Positions 27,498 through 37,034 of a stretch of 64,000 bases of DNA are shown in pieces (position 1 is the first letter of the stretch; each line of letters starts with the position of its first letter). Position numbers and translations under genes: made by a program. The notes below the pieces were generated by a model. That model did no database searches. It was not told where the DNA came from and worked only from the letters and a program-made list of their open reading frames with translations. Origin of the DNA: Tumidithrix helvetica (GTDB lineage: Bacteria > Cyanobacteriota > Cyanobacteriia > Pseudanabaenales > Pseudanabaenaceae); contig NZ_CBDDRA010000015.1 of assembly GCF_965232925.1 (NCBI RefSeq), positions 62,001 to 126,000 of the forward strand. The letters are read 5' to 3'.

Positions 27498-28421
27498 ATG
27501 GAAACAGAATTTGACCCCCTAGAAACTGAGCACATCGATCTTGATTTGGATGACTGTCTTTCTGAAATTAAGTTAGCGGCAGATAAGTTTGAGCTTTGGT
27601 TTCAGCCAGTGTATGAAATTGTCTCAGGGACAGTTTTGCACAATGAGGTTCTGGTACGATGGCGGGATAATGAGGGAAGGTTGCGATCGCCTCGCGATCT
27701 ATTTGAGGTTTTACAAAACACGCACCTAATTTGGCAACTCGATCGGATTGTGGCAGAAAAAAGCATCGAAATCCTTGCTCAAAATTCTAAAATTAGCCTT
27801 TCGATCAATCTTTCAGAGGAAATACTCGAAGATCGTGATTTTTTATCTCAACTCCAAAACTGGCTGGCACATTATCGCGTTAGCCCCAAGCGTTTGATGT
27901 TTGAACTGGATGAAGCCGTTGTCATCCAAACCTCCTTAAAATCTCAGGAATTGATGAAAGCTTTCCAACAAATTGGATGTGGTGTCGTATTGGATCGCTT
28001 TACGGGGAGTCACTTCTCACTTCAGCAATGGCAATCTTTACCCATTGATACGATTAAGCTCGATCGCAACATGATTGCCGATCCCCAATCTTCCGAACAA
28101 AAACAACTGGCAAAAGCGATCGCCCATATCAGTCCCATTTTCCACAAGCGTTGTATCGCCACAGGCATTGATAACAAAAAGCTCCTAAAATTTGCTTATG
28201 ATATTGGCGTGCAGGGTGTTCAAGGTTATCTTTTAGACAGACCCGATGAAAAGCCAAAAACCTTTATCTCTGCTGGGGTGTTGGTTGTTAGAATTATCAC
28301 CGTTTTAATTATGATCTATATTATCAAGACTTTAGCTGGCATCGATCTATTTCCCGAACGTCACTCATGGGAAGTGATTAGTGATTTCTTTCAGTCATTA
28401 TTTGAGGGAACAAAACAGTAG
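27498..28421 (+). CDS. degenerate EAL-domain protein with C-terminal membrane helix
   Basis: About 307 residues. The fold of an EAL phosphodiesterase is recognisable (WFQPVYEIVSGTVLHNEVLVRW; SLSINLSEEIL; IDTIKLDRNMI; GVQGYLLDRP), but catalytic positions are lost: EVL for EAL, VLDRFTGSHFS for DDFGTGYS and ATGID for AEGIE. It probably cannot cleave c-di-GMP and may bind it or a partner protein. One membrane helix (VLVVRIITVLIMIYIIKTL) near the end anchors it. The ATG at 27498 is preferred; GTG 27480 is in frame. Convergent with the kinase gene. Confidence 0.85.
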   Translation: METEFDPLETEHIDLDLDDCLSEIKLAADKFELWFQPVYEIVSGTVLHNEVLVRWRDNEGRLRSPRDLFEVLQNTHLIWQLDRIVAEKSIEILAQNSKISLSINLSEEILEDRDFLSQLQNWLAHYRVSPKRLMFELDEAVVIQTSLKSQELMKAFQQIGCGVVLDRFTGSHFSLQQWQSLPIDTIKLDRNMIADPQSSEQKQLAKAIAHISPIFHKRCIATGIDNKKLLKFAYDIGVQGVQGYLLDRPDEKPKTFISAGVLVVRIITVLIMIYIIKTLAGIDLFPERHSWEVISDFFQSLFEGTKQ

Positions 28422-28462
28422 CGATCTCGGTATTTAGAAGCTCGAACAAAATTAGCTCGAAA

Positions 28463-29977
28463 TTATGTTTCGTCGTTATGCGATAGCTTATTTTTCTGAC
28501 GATCCAACCATTCCTGTATAACATCAATAATCCAATCAACCTCTGTTTCTCTAATTCCTGTAGGCGCTAATAAATAGCTCTGGTTATTTGCCCAAAGCTT
28601 CACATTTACCTTGACTGAGTTATCCTCAGTTTTCTCACTAGCAAGCCAAAGTATATGCTCCAACAGATCGCTCTTTCGTTTTTCCATCATTCGCCAGACA
28701 GGTTCAACATACAACTCGCTCGTTGGTAAATTTACTTGCCAGTAGACTTTCCCAAACAAAGAACTTTTTAAACTACTCTCAAATTGCTCAATTGTAAGTT
28801 GAGAAACTGTTAGACCTTTGACTGTAAGGAAAACGGCATATATCAAAATCAGAGCAACAACTCCAGTTAGCGTCCAGAGAGAAAAGCTTGTGAAATATAT
28901 CCTCTTTAAAATTTCAGTAATTGGCAATATGGATGTAACAATGCTCCCGATCAAAATCAATAAACCCCAACTGCAGACCACAAGCCAAGGATCGCTAGGG
29001 AAAGTAATTCTGTGCAATGAAGAAGACTCCTCGACTTGAATTTTGGAGTCGCTTGGGGGACTTGCCCTACGGCGGCGATGGGTTGGTGGTGGTGGTGGAT
29101 CTTCCCTTACTCGAATGGGCTGTTTGTAAATGGAAGTTTCCACTGTGGATGTTATTGGATGCTCTTGGAGAGCTTTAGGCTTCTCTTGGAGGGCTTTTAG
29201 GGCTAACCGCGCCGATGGATAACGCCGCTTTACTGTCGGTTCGACCAAACACTGAATCCATTGAGCCAGTTGTTCGCTTGTACCCGTGCGATCGCGAAAT
29301 AAAATTCGAGCTTCATCATCCTGTGGCAAATCCGCAGGCGAGATGCCCGTCAGTAAATGAATCAGCGTAGCGCCTAAGCCATAAAGATCTGAAGCGGGAA
29401 CAGCCCTTCCTCCATATTGTTCCATAGGAGTATAGCCATAGGTTCCAACTACGGTAAACGATCTGCCTTCGGCAGTTGCTTTATCCTGTGCTGCCCCAAA
29501 ATCAACCAGATAGATATGGCGATCTTCAGTCAATATCAAGTTACTGGGTTTAAGATCGCGATGGAGGACAGGCGGATTGAGTTCGTGGAGGTAGATGAGA
29601 ATCTCCAGAATTTCTGTAGCAATTTGCCGTATTTGCGCTTCTGTAAACTTTTGTCCATTGGCAATACATTCGCGGAGAGAATTTCCTGCCAGATACTCCT
29701 GCACCAGTCCAAACCAAAGTTCGCGATCGTCTAACGAAAAGTAATCGCGGTATTTAGGAATGCGTGGATGGTTGACTTGCTTTAGAACCTGCGCCTCGCG
29801 CTCAAACAACTTCAGGCTTTCCCACTGCACATCTCCACCCAAAGTAAGCAGTTTTACAACCACCAATTCGCCTGCTGCTGCAAGGTCTTTAGCCAGCCAT
29901 GTCTGCCTCCCAATATTTTGCCCTAATAGGTTTTGTAGTTGATAGCGTTCCTTAATAATTTCTTGGGCTTGGGGCAT
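28463..29977 (-). CDS. Ser/Thr protein kinase with two C-terminal membrane helices
   Basis: A 504-residue Hanks-type kinase. Kinase motifs: LVVVKLLTL (Lys), HRDLKPSNLIL, DFGAAQDKA and GTYGYTPMEQYGG. The glycine loop is weak (LLGQNIGRQTW), as in several cyanobacterial kinases. After a Pro-rich stretch, RRRRASPPS, two hydrophobic helices (about 333-355 and 362-385) form a hairpin. A C-terminal domain of about 110 residues (QFESSLKSSLFGKVYWQVN to WIIDVIQEWLDRQ) is of unknown fold. It is transcribed convergently with the degenerate EAL gene, and its 5' end faces the debranching-enzyme gene tail. Confidence 0.9.
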   Translation of the reverse strand: MPQAQEIIKERYQLQNLLGQNIGRQTWLAKDLAAAGELVVVKLLTLGGDVQWESLKLFEREAQVLKQVNHPRIPKYRDYFSLDDRELWFGLVQEYLAGNSLRECIANGQKFTEAQIRQIATEILEILIYLHELNPPVLHRDLKPSNLILTEDRHIYLVDFGAAQDKATAEGRSFTVVGTYGYTPMEQYGGRAVPASDLYGLGATLIHLLTGISPADLPQDDEARILFRDRTGTSEQLAQWIQCLVEPTVKRRYPSARLALKALQEKPKALQEHPITSTVETSIYKQPIRVREDPPPPPTHRRRRASPPSDSKIQVEESSSLHRITFPSDPWLVVCSWGLLILIGSIVTSILPITEILKRIYFTSFSLWTLTGVVALILIYAVFLTVKGLTVSQLTIEQFESSLKSSLFGKVYWQVNLPTSELYVEPVWRMMEKRKSDLLEHILWLASEKTEDNSVKVNVKLWANNQSYLLAPTGIRETEVDWIIDVIQEWLDRQKNKLSHNDET

Positions 29978-30143
29978 GGCTTTCTTTAAAACTAAGAATT
30001 AGATCTAGGAATTTCTGAATACCATTCGGAATTTAGAGTATCTCTTGAAATTAACATAAATATGTTCAAAAATGCTCTACTGCCCAATCAAGCCTGAGCC
30101 AATCCCCAATCAGTCGGTAATGAATTGGGAGAATCCACGAGAA

Positions 30144-32195
30144 TTAATGCTGGGATTTTCTGTATTGCTCCACAAACACCCATGTCTGTAAAACTTCGGC
30201 GACAGTCCAGGCTTGGGCGATACAACCGCGCGATCGCATGGGAGCATCGCCATCAAAGATTTCACTGAGGCTACCTATACCCCCTGCTTTGAGATGATGG
30301 GACATCGGTTGCAGCAAGGCATGGGCTTGCGTAGGATTTTGATAGACCTGTAAATGAGCGCGGACAAACGCTCCCAGCAGCCACCCCCAGACTGTGCCCT
30401 GATGATAGGAACCATCGCGTTGATAGGCATCGCCACCATATAGCCCTCGGTAGTTGGGATGGTCGGGAGGTAAGGAACGCAAACCGTAGGATGTCAGTAG
30501 CGATCGCGCACAGGCATCAATCACACTTCGTTGCTGCATAGGAGTCAGTAGAGGTTTCATGCTTCCCTCTCCTTGCAGGAGAGGGGTAGGGGGAGAGGTC
30601 ATAGGAAGAGAAATCGCAAAGATTTGATTGGGGCGCAGCGTGGCATCATCTCCATCTGGACTATCCAAGACATCAAAGCAATAGCCTGTAGAAGGATTCC
30701 AGAACCGTTGAAATCCAATTCTCGCCTGCTCTGCAAGGTTGTCATACCGTTCGTGAGGTTTTCCCAATCGCTGGGCGATCGCTGCCATCACCGCGAGCGC
30801 ATGATACCAAAGGGCATTGATTTCCACGGGTTTACCGATGCGTGGCGTAACCACCCAATCGCCTACCTTGGCATCCATCCAAGTCAGTTGTACGCCTGCT
30901 TCCCCTGCATAGAGCAAGCCATCGCGATCGAGGTGGATATGGTAGCGCGTACCGCGACAGTGCCAGTCTATGACTTCTTCCAAGGCAGGAAAGAGTTGGC
31001 GGAGTAGTTCGTCATCCCTAGCAACTGCATCGTAAGCGCGGATCGCCTCAAAATACCAGAGCGTTGCATCTACAGTATTGTATTCTGGCATCTCTCCCGC
31101 ATCGGGAAATCGATTGGGAAGCATCCCTCGATCGAGATATTGGGCAAAGGTGAGCAAGATGGAACGGGCAATTTCTGGCTGTCCCGTCGCTAGGGTCAGC
31201 CCTGGCAGGCTAATCATCGTATCGCGTCCCCAGTCAGAGAACCAGTGATAGCCTGCAATAATCGTTTTGCCATCGGGGCGATTGGGTAAGGGGCGATCGA
31301 CTACAAACTGGTCTGCTGCCAAAACCAAATGTTCGATCCAATCAGGTGCTGACTTTGTATCGATCTTCAAATAATCAGCAGAATTCCAAATATTGACAAG
31401 CTGAGTTTCGCGATCGCGTTGTGCTTGCAAAGCAGTTCGTCCATCAAGGGAAGGATTGGATTCTGTGCTGGCAACTATCGTCAAGGATTCGCCCCGATCC
31501 AGTGTGGCTGTGAAGGTAGCAGCATGGAGGTGATCTTCGCGATCGCTGAGCCCACGATAGCGTTCCACAGCTAGATCGAATCCCTCGTACCAATCATGAT
31601 GGGTGGTAAGCTCTCCGCAATCGCTGAATAGATAGAATGGCGTTGCGGATGGGAAAGACGCAATCCTTACTCCTTGAGCGATCGAATCTACCTGCATCTG
31701 CCAGTTCTTTCCTATCGTGTTGCCATGGTAATCGCGATAGTTGACCAATGCTTTAATCGATAGTGCGATCGGACTACTACCGCGCTCTAGGGAATATTGA
31801 ATATAGGTGGTATTTTTACCATGCTGCATCCAGACGCGCTTTTCTAACAGAGCATCGCTACAGGCAAATCTCCAGACTGGTATCGTTCCCTCTAGGGTGA
31901 AACTCTCAAGATTTAGATAACCCGATGGATTCACAACGTTGCCTGTCCAGTGATTAGTATAAAGCGGATAGAGCTGTTGTCCGTATTGAACCGTTTCGTC
32001 TAGTTTAGACAGCAGCAACGATCGCTCTAAGGGAGGTTTGAGCGCTGCTACCAGCAAACCATGATAGCGACGGGTAAGCGCTCCTGATACTGTGCCTGAG
32101 GCATAACCACCAATGCCGTTGGTAACCAACCATTCGTATCGATCGGCTACATTTAGCTCGCCACAGATTTCTCTACCAAAATCTATATTCATCAT
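30144..32195 (-). CDS. glycogen debranching enzyme (amylo-alpha-1,6-glucosidase type)
   Basis: A 683-residue archaeal/bacterial-type debranching enzyme that removes alpha-1,6 branches of glycogen. The N-terminal beta domain begins EWLVTNGIGGYASGTVSGAL; the C-terminal (alpha/alpha)6 catalytic barrel shows AGYHWFSDWGRDTMISLPGL, RFPDAGEMPEYNTVDATLW, ALWYHAL and SYHQGTVWGWLLG. Odd feature: near residues 532-546 the sequence MTSPPTPLLQGEGSMKP is encoded by a dispersed GC-rich inverted repeat (about 30556-30604) that has entered the gene in frame, in a surface-loop position. Start ATG at 32195; ATG 32192 is equally possible. Confidence 0.92.
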   Translation of the reverse strand: MMNIDFGREICGELNVADRYEWLVTNGIGGYASGTVSGALTRRYHGLLVAALKPPLERSLLLSKLDETVQYGQQLYPLYTNHWTGNVVNPSGYLNLESFTLEGTIPVWRFACSDALLEKRVWMQHGKNTTYIQYSLERGSSPIALSIKALVNYRDYHGNTIGKNWQMQVDSIAQGVRIASFPSATPFYLFSDCGELTTHHDWYEGFDLAVERYRGLSDREDHLHAATFTATLDRGESLTIVASTESNPSLDGRTALQAQRDRETQLVNIWNSADYLKIDTKSAPDWIEHLVLAADQFVVDRPLPNRPDGKTIIAGYHWFSDWGRDTMISLPGLTLATGQPEIARSILLTFAQYLDRGMLPNRFPDAGEMPEYNTVDATLWYFEAIRAYDAVARDDELLRQLFPALEEVIDWHCRGTRYHIHLDRDGLLYAGEAGVQLTWMDAKVGDWVVTPRIGKPVEINALWYHALAVMAAIAQRLGKPHERYDNLAEQARIGFQRFWNPSTGYCFDVLDSPDGDDATLRPNQIFAISLPMTSPPTPLLQGEGSMKPLLTPMQQRSVIDACARSLLTSYGLRSLPPDHPNYRGLYGGDAYQRDGSYHQGTVWGWLLGAFVRAHLQVYQNPTQAHALLQPMSHHLKAGGIGSLSEIFDGDAPMRSRGCIAQAWTVAEVLQTWVFVEQYRKSQH
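30556..30604. repeat. GC-rich inverted repeat inside coding sequence
   Basis: The run containing cctctccttgcaggagaggg is a hairpin-forming unit of the same kind as those at 1595, 38570 and 44833. Here it is read through as part of the debranching enzyme without shifting the frame. Confidence 0.7.
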
Positions 32196-32308
32196 GTTTA
32201 TATCAAATCTTCCCCTAGACTAGCGGTATTCATTAAACGTCAACTGTAGGAGTCCTGAAAGGTTGCTAAAACATTGCTTAATGGACAGCGTGGAAATCTT
32301 CAGCAAAA

Positions 32309-33205
32309 TTAAGGCATTTGGGGAATAGGAAGCAAGCTCAGTTCAGTCAAAATCTGCTTGGCGATCTTGATACGGGCTTTGGCATCATCAGGTTTCTGAA
32401 TGTCGATGTTAATTGCAAAGAAAAAGGCGCGATCGCCGCGTTCCAGATAGCCCACGAACCAACCAAGATTAGGGCTTGTAGAACTCGCCCAACCTGTTTT
32501 CCCCCTTAGAATATACTCGCTGGTTTGTTCCCGAATCATGATATCTTTCACGATCGCCAGCGATCGGTTTGAGAATGGCAGCTTATTTTGATAGAACTTC
32601 ACCAAAAAATCAATTTGTTCCTTGGGACTAATGCGGATCTTCCCATCCAGCCAAAAGCGATCGATGCCACCCCCAATATCCCGATTGCCATAATCTACAA
32701 GGTTGATATATCGTTGCATTCGTGCCAGCCCAATCCGCCTTGCCAGTTCTTGATAAAACCACACGGTTGAATATTCGATCGCCGATCGCAGGGTTTGATC
32801 TTGATTCCATTCTGGGATGTCTCGCTTAGTACCATCCCATTTAATGACAACATTTTCATCGGCGATCGCACCCGTTTCTAAGGCAACCAAGGAGTTGAAA
32901 ATTTTAAATGTAGAAGCAGGCAAAAACCTCGTTTTGGCTCGTTTGGCATTGTAAACCAAATATCGATCTTGCTTGAGGTCATACAACAGAAAGGTTCCTT
33001 TGACGCCAGCCTGTTGAAAGTATTTGCCAAAGTCAGTGCGTTCTTGCCAGTTCTTGGGTATAGGTTCTGTAGATATTTGGGGCAATGTCACAGCATTCTC
33101 AGGGGATTTAGATTCTGGTTGAGGTGCTGCCCATGCCAGTCCCTGTGAAATTCCACTCAAACAGAGGATGCTTAATAGGAGCAGATATTTACTTTGCGGC
33201 GTCAT
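32309..33205 (-). CDS. class D (OXA-type) beta-lactamase
   Basis: A 298-residue exported serine hydrolase. The signal peptide spans about residues 1-27 (LLLLSILCLSGISQGLAWA). All class D landmarks are present: STFK (nucleophile S98, K101), S146-T-V148, YGN (172-174) and KTG (236-238, in GKTGWASS). It is thus likely to open the beta-lactam ring, with spectrum unknown. The length is slightly above the 265-275 of clinical OXA enzymes because of an N-terminal spacer. No mobile element flanks it, and its codon use and GCGATCGC sites match the chromosome. This suggests a resident chromosomal gene rather than a recent arrival. Confidence 0.9.
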   Translation of the reverse strand: MTPQSKYLLLLSILCLSGISQGLAWAAPQPESKSPENAVTLPQISTEPIPKNWQERTDFGKYFQQAGVKGTFLLYDLKQDRYLVYNAKRAKTRFLPASTFKIFNSLVALETGAIADENVVIKWDGTKRDIPEWNQDQTLRSAIEYSTVWFYQELARRIGLARMQRYINLVDYGNRDIGGGIDRFWLDGKIRISPKEQIDFLVKFYQNKLPFSNRSLAIVKDIMIREQTSEYILRGKTGWASSTSPNLGWFVGYLERGDRAFFFAINIDIQKPDDAKARIKIAKQILTELSLLPIPQMP

Positions 33206-33330
33206 GGGAGTTCTCTTGCTTTTCAGGATTTCTTATCAATTGAGATTAAAGATCCTATCAAGATTCGAGACTCATGTTGAGATTAACCGCGAAAATGCTG
33301 TCCAGATTGAGCTGGATACTCACATGAATA

Positions 33331-33426
33331 TCCTCTTGCATTTTTGCGACAGATCGATTTTTGGGTTCCGTGCAGAGCGCAGTCTTTTAAAAAGATGCGT
33401 TGTCTCATTTTTTGAAAATGGAATTA
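33331..33426 (+). repeat. MITE-like repeat, copy D (degenerate)
   Basis: Same orientation as copy A. The left terminal repeat is lost and the GC hairpin is disrupted (ccgtgcagagcgcag); the right half with gatgcgttgtctc and gaaaatgga is recognisable. Lies in the divergent gap between the beta-lactamase gene and ispH. Confidence 0.7.
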
Positions 33427-33617
33427 CGCCCCAAATATAGCTTTTGGGTATTTATTTCGTTAGCCCTATTTTGTCTTGGTTTTTTGTTTTTTATAGCAAT
33501 CAAGTGTAGCAATCAGGCATGATTCAAAAGACTTCAGGCAGCTCGATTTGAGGATCCCTCACAACATTGGGCTCTAGATCGGCTTTAATAGTAGCAGCAG
33601 AAAATTTAGTAAATCTC

Positions 33618-34907
33618 ATGGATAATACCCTCGACACGCAACTAGAGCCAGAGACTGTTGACACGCAAACTGCGACTTTGGGCATCCCATCACTAGATCT
33701 TCAAACGCTCGATACGCAGGCTTTACGTCGATCGCTGCATAAGTCACCCAACTATCACCGTCACGGCTTTGGGCATGGTGAAGAAGCCGAAACCACGATG
33801 AAAAGTGAATATCACAGTGACTTAATCCAAACCATTCGCGATCGCGACTATGTCTACACGCAGGGGGATGTCACGATTCACTTGGCAAAGTCTTTTGGTT
33901 TTTGTTGGGGCGTAGAGCGGGCGGTAGCGATGGCATACGAAACGCGCCAGCAGTTCCCCACCGAGCGAGTCTGGATTACCAATGAAATTATTCACAATCC
34001 CTTGGTCAACGCTCGGCTCAAGGAGATGAATGTGGAATTCATTCAAACCGATGCCCAGGGTGGCAAAGACTTTTCAGGCGTGGCGCAGGGTGATGTCGTG
34101 ATTTTGCCAGCCTTTGGCGCTAGCGTACAAGAAACGCAGTTTTTGAATCGTGTCGGTTGTACGATTGTCGATACCACTTGTCCTTGGGTGTCTAAAGTCT
34201 GGAATCGTGTCGAGAAGCATAAAAAAGCAGATTTCACTTCGATCGTGCATGGCAAGTACAACCACGAAGAGACGATCGCGACGATTTCCTATGCCAAGCG
34301 CTATCTGGTCGTGCTCAATCTTAAAGAAGCCGAATATGTATCGAACTATATTCTCAAGGGCGGGGATAAGGACGAATTTCTCGCTAAATTCTCGAAAGCA
34401 ATTTCCGAGGGCTTTGACCCCGATCGCGACTTACAAAGGGTAGGGGTTGCCAACCAAACCACCATGCTCAAAGGCGAAACCGAAGCGATCGGCAAGCTGT
34501 TTGAACGCACGATGATGCAACGGTATGGCGTGGAATCTTTAAACGAGCACTTCCTTTCGTTTAATACGATCTGCGATGCCACTCAAGAGCGTCAAGATGC
34601 CATGATCGAGATCGTCGAAGAACCTCTAGATCTGATGATCGTGATTGGTGGCTATAACTCCTCAAACACGACGCACCTACAGGAAATGGCGATCGAACGG
34701 GGCTTGATTTCCTATCACATCGATAGCAGCGATCGGATTATTTCGGCCGCAGCGATCGAACATAAGCCTTTGGGCAAGCCCTTAGAAATTGCCTCGGACT
34801 GGTTGCCCGCAGGCAAATTGCGTATAGGCATTACCTCTGGGGCTTCTACGCCCGATCGCGTCGTTGAGGATACGATCGAAAAGATCTTTGCACTCAAATC
34901 CGCTTAG
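33618..34907 (+). CDS. ispH: 4-hydroxy-3-methylbut-2-enyl diphosphate reductase
   Basis: Last enzyme of the MEP isoprenoid pathway; it makes IPP and DMAPP with a [4Fe-4S] cluster. The three cluster cysteines are in GFCWGVERA, TTCPWVSKVW and NTICDATQERQ. SYHIDSSDRI and GITSGASTPDRVVED are further landmarks. The cyanobacterial form starts near LRRSLHKSPNYHRHGFGH. Here about 38 extra residues rich in Thr/Leu repeats (DTQTATLG, LDLQTLDTQ) precede it, so either the protein is extended or the true start is further in. ATG 33618 is preferred over GTG-type starts back to 33567. Three bases separate it from the next gene. Confidence 0.95.
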   Translation: MDNTLDTQLEPETVDTQTATLGIPSLDLQTLDTQALRRSLHKSPNYHRHGFGHGEEAETTMKSEYHSDLIQTIRDRDYVYTQGDVTIHLAKSFGFCWGVERAVAMAYETRQQFPTERVWITNEIIHNPLVNARLKEMNVEFIQTDAQGGKDFSGVAQGDVVILPAFGASVQETQFLNRVGCTIVDTTCPWVSKVWNRVEKHKKADFTSIVHGKYNHEETIATISYAKRYLVVLNLKEAEYVSNYILKGGDKDEFLAKFSKAISEGFDPDRDLQRVGVANQTTMLKGETEAIGKLFERTMMQRYGVESLNEHFLSFNTICDATQERQDAMIEIVEEPLDLMIVIGGYNSSNTTHLQEMAIERGLISYHIDSSDRIISAAAIEHKPLGKPLEIASDWLPAGKLRIGITSGASTPDRVVEDTIEKIFALKSA

Positions 34908-34910
34908 ATC

Positions 34911-37034
34911 GTGACAGGATTATTTGCTACGACCCTTGCGCTCAGTGCCTTTTTACTGTTCTGGGTGCAGTTAATGTCTGCAAAGCTGATCTTGCCCCTG
35001 TTGGGCGGTACGCCTGCGGTTTGGAATACTTGCCTTGTTTTTTTTCAGGCAGTTTTACTGTTGGGCTACAGCTACGCGCATTGGGCATCTCGGCTGAAGC
35101 TTACATATCAAGTTGGATTGCAGATTGGCTTCATGCTTGTCGCGATCGCTTTTCTGCCAATTCAGATCGCCAGCCAGGATCTGCCGCCCACCAATGCCAA
35201 TCCGAGTTTCTGGCTATTGGGCTTGCTCTGCCGTACCGTCGGACTACCCTTTTTTTGCGTGTCCACGTTAGCCCCATTGATTCAGCAGTGGTTCCATCTG
35301 AGATCCAAACAGGAGCGAGCAAATCCCTACAAGTTTTATGCGGCTAGTAATGGTGGTAGCTTACTTGCTCTGATCGCCTACCCGACGGCGATTGAATCTC
35401 AGTTACGGCTCAGCGATCAGACCTGGTTATGGACTGGAGGCTATCTTGGCTTAATTTGTCTAGTATGTGCAAGTGGATTTGCCAGCATTCGGGTCGGTAG
35501 TAAAAACGCTAACCAAATTTCTGGTCTTGAGAATTTGCCTTTACTTCCAGACCTTCCATCTTCGGAATTACCTTCACAAGATTATCTAGAATCAGAGCGA
35601 ATTCCAAATTCTCCACCCAAACCTCCTACGGGCAAGCAAAAATGGCGATGGATCGTACTGGCAGCTCTTCCCTCTAGTCTATTGATGGGCGTAACCACCC
35701 ATGTCACCACCGATATCACACCGATTCCATTACTATGGGCAATTCCCCTAGGGATTTATCTATTCACCTTTGTGTTAGTATTCGCTCCCAAACCAGTACT
35801 GTTGAATCCAGCGATCGCTACGTTCGTTCCTACCTGTGTGGGTCTCACGTTACTGAGCAGCCACATTACGGGAATTTCTATCTTCCTTCAGTTGCCGCTG
35901 CATTTGATTGCGGTAGCACTCTTGATGTGGGGCTGTCATAGCGAATTAGCAAAGGCTAAACCCGATCCGCAATATCTAACGAGTTTTTACCTGTATTTAG
36001 CACTCGGTGGCGTGTTGGGTGGTCTCTTTAATAGTCTTTTAGCACCGATCGCCTTCAGTTGGCTATTGGAGTACCCACTAGTTTTGGTGCTGACCGTATT
36101 CTTTTTGAAGTTCCCTCAAACGCGAATTCTGCGCAACCTCTATATGCTGCAATTAGGCATTATGCTCTCGATCGCAGTTGTCGGTCTCAATACTCCACGC
36201 GTCACAGGACATTTACTCGCTCAAGAACGTAGTTTTTTTGGCGTGTATCGCGTTAGCAAAGTCAAGGTGGAGTCTCAAGAGCAAATTGTGTTCTCTCACG
36301 GCACGACCATTCACGGGAGACAGAGCACCAATCCTCAGCAAAAGATGGAACCTTTAAGTTATTTCTCCCATTCTTCGGGAATTGGTCAATTATTTGCGGC
36401 AATCTCCTCTAAACCATCCCTGCGTGTCGGGGCTGTCGGTTTGGGTGTAGGAACGATCGCTGCCTATGGTAAAGCCGATCAAGACTGGACGTTCTATGAA
36501 ATCGATCCCCTGGTGGAAGCGATCGCGCGAAAATATTTTAGCTACCTTTCGGACTCACCAGCCAAGATTAAGGTTGCGATCGGCGATGGTCGCCTCACCT
36601 TAGCCAAAGCTGACCAATTCTACGATCTAATCGTGTTAGATGTGTTTAGCTCCGATGCGATTCCCGTTCATTTACTTACTCGCGAAGCTTTTGCAACCTA
36701 TCTTTCCAAACTCGCCCCTGATGGTGCGATCGCATTTCACATCACCAATCGCTATTTAGACCTTGCCCCTGTACTTGGGAAGCTAGCAGAAAATTCGAGT
36801 TTAATCGCACTCAAATATCGCAACAATATGTCTCTCTTGCAACCTAAACTCAGTGATTATCCATCAACTTCTATTGGGAATTCTCCTTCAACTTGGGTGG
36901 TTTTAGCACGTAACCCCAGTTCCATTCAGAGTCTCATTGCAGATAGTCGTTGGACTAAAATCGAAGCCCCAAATCAAGCTTTATGGACGGATGATTATTC
37001 CAATCTCTTTAGTGTCATGTCAGTTCGCAAATGA
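34911..37034 (+). CDS. MFS/spermidine-synthase-like fusion protein
   Basis: A 707-residue protein that starts at GTG three bases after ispH. The N-terminal 430 residues contain about 11 hydrophobic helices (AFLLFWVQLMSAKLILPLLGG is the family opening). The C-terminal 230 residues resemble the spermidine/spermine synthase methyltransferase fold: VGAVGLGVGTIAAYG (nucleotide-binding loop), TFYEIDPLVEAIARKYF, IGDGRLTLAK and DLIVLDVFSSDAIPVHLLT. The substrate of this membrane-bound group is not established; aminopropyl transfer is an inference. mtnP, which removes the MTA product of such reactions, lies 590 bases downstream. Confidence 0.85.
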   Translation: MTGLFATTLALSAFLLFWVQLMSAKLILPLLGGTPAVWNTCLVFFQAVLLLGYSYAHWASRLKLTYQVGLQIGFMLVAIAFLPIQIASQDLPPTNANPSFWLLGLLCRTVGLPFFCVSTLAPLIQQWFHLRSKQERANPYKFYAASNGGSLLALIAYPTAIESQLRLSDQTWLWTGGYLGLICLVCASGFASIRVGSKNANQISGLENLPLLPDLPSSELPSQDYLESERIPNSPPKPPTGKQKWRWIVLAALPSSLLMGVTTHVTTDITPIPLLWAIPLGIYLFTFVLVFAPKPVLLNPAIATFVPTCVGLTLLSSHITGISIFLQLPLHLIAVALLMWGCHSELAKAKPDPQYLTSFYLYLALGGVLGGLFNSLLAPIAFSWLLEYPLVLVLTVFFLKFPQTRILRNLYMLQLGIMLSIAVVGLNTPRVTGHLLAQERSFFGVYRVSKVKVESQEQIVFSHGTTIHGRQSTNPQQKMEPLSYFSHSSGIGQLFAAISSKPSLRVGAVGLGVGTIAAYGKADQDWTFYEIDPLVEAIARKYFSYLSDSPAKIKVAIGDGRLTLAKADQFYDLIVLDVFSSDAIPVHLLTREAFATYLSKLAPDGAIAFHITNRYLDLAPVLGKLAENSSLIALKYRNNMSLLQPKLSDYPSTSIGNSPSTWVVLARNPSSIQSLIADSRWTKIEAPNQALWTDDYSNLFSVMSVRK

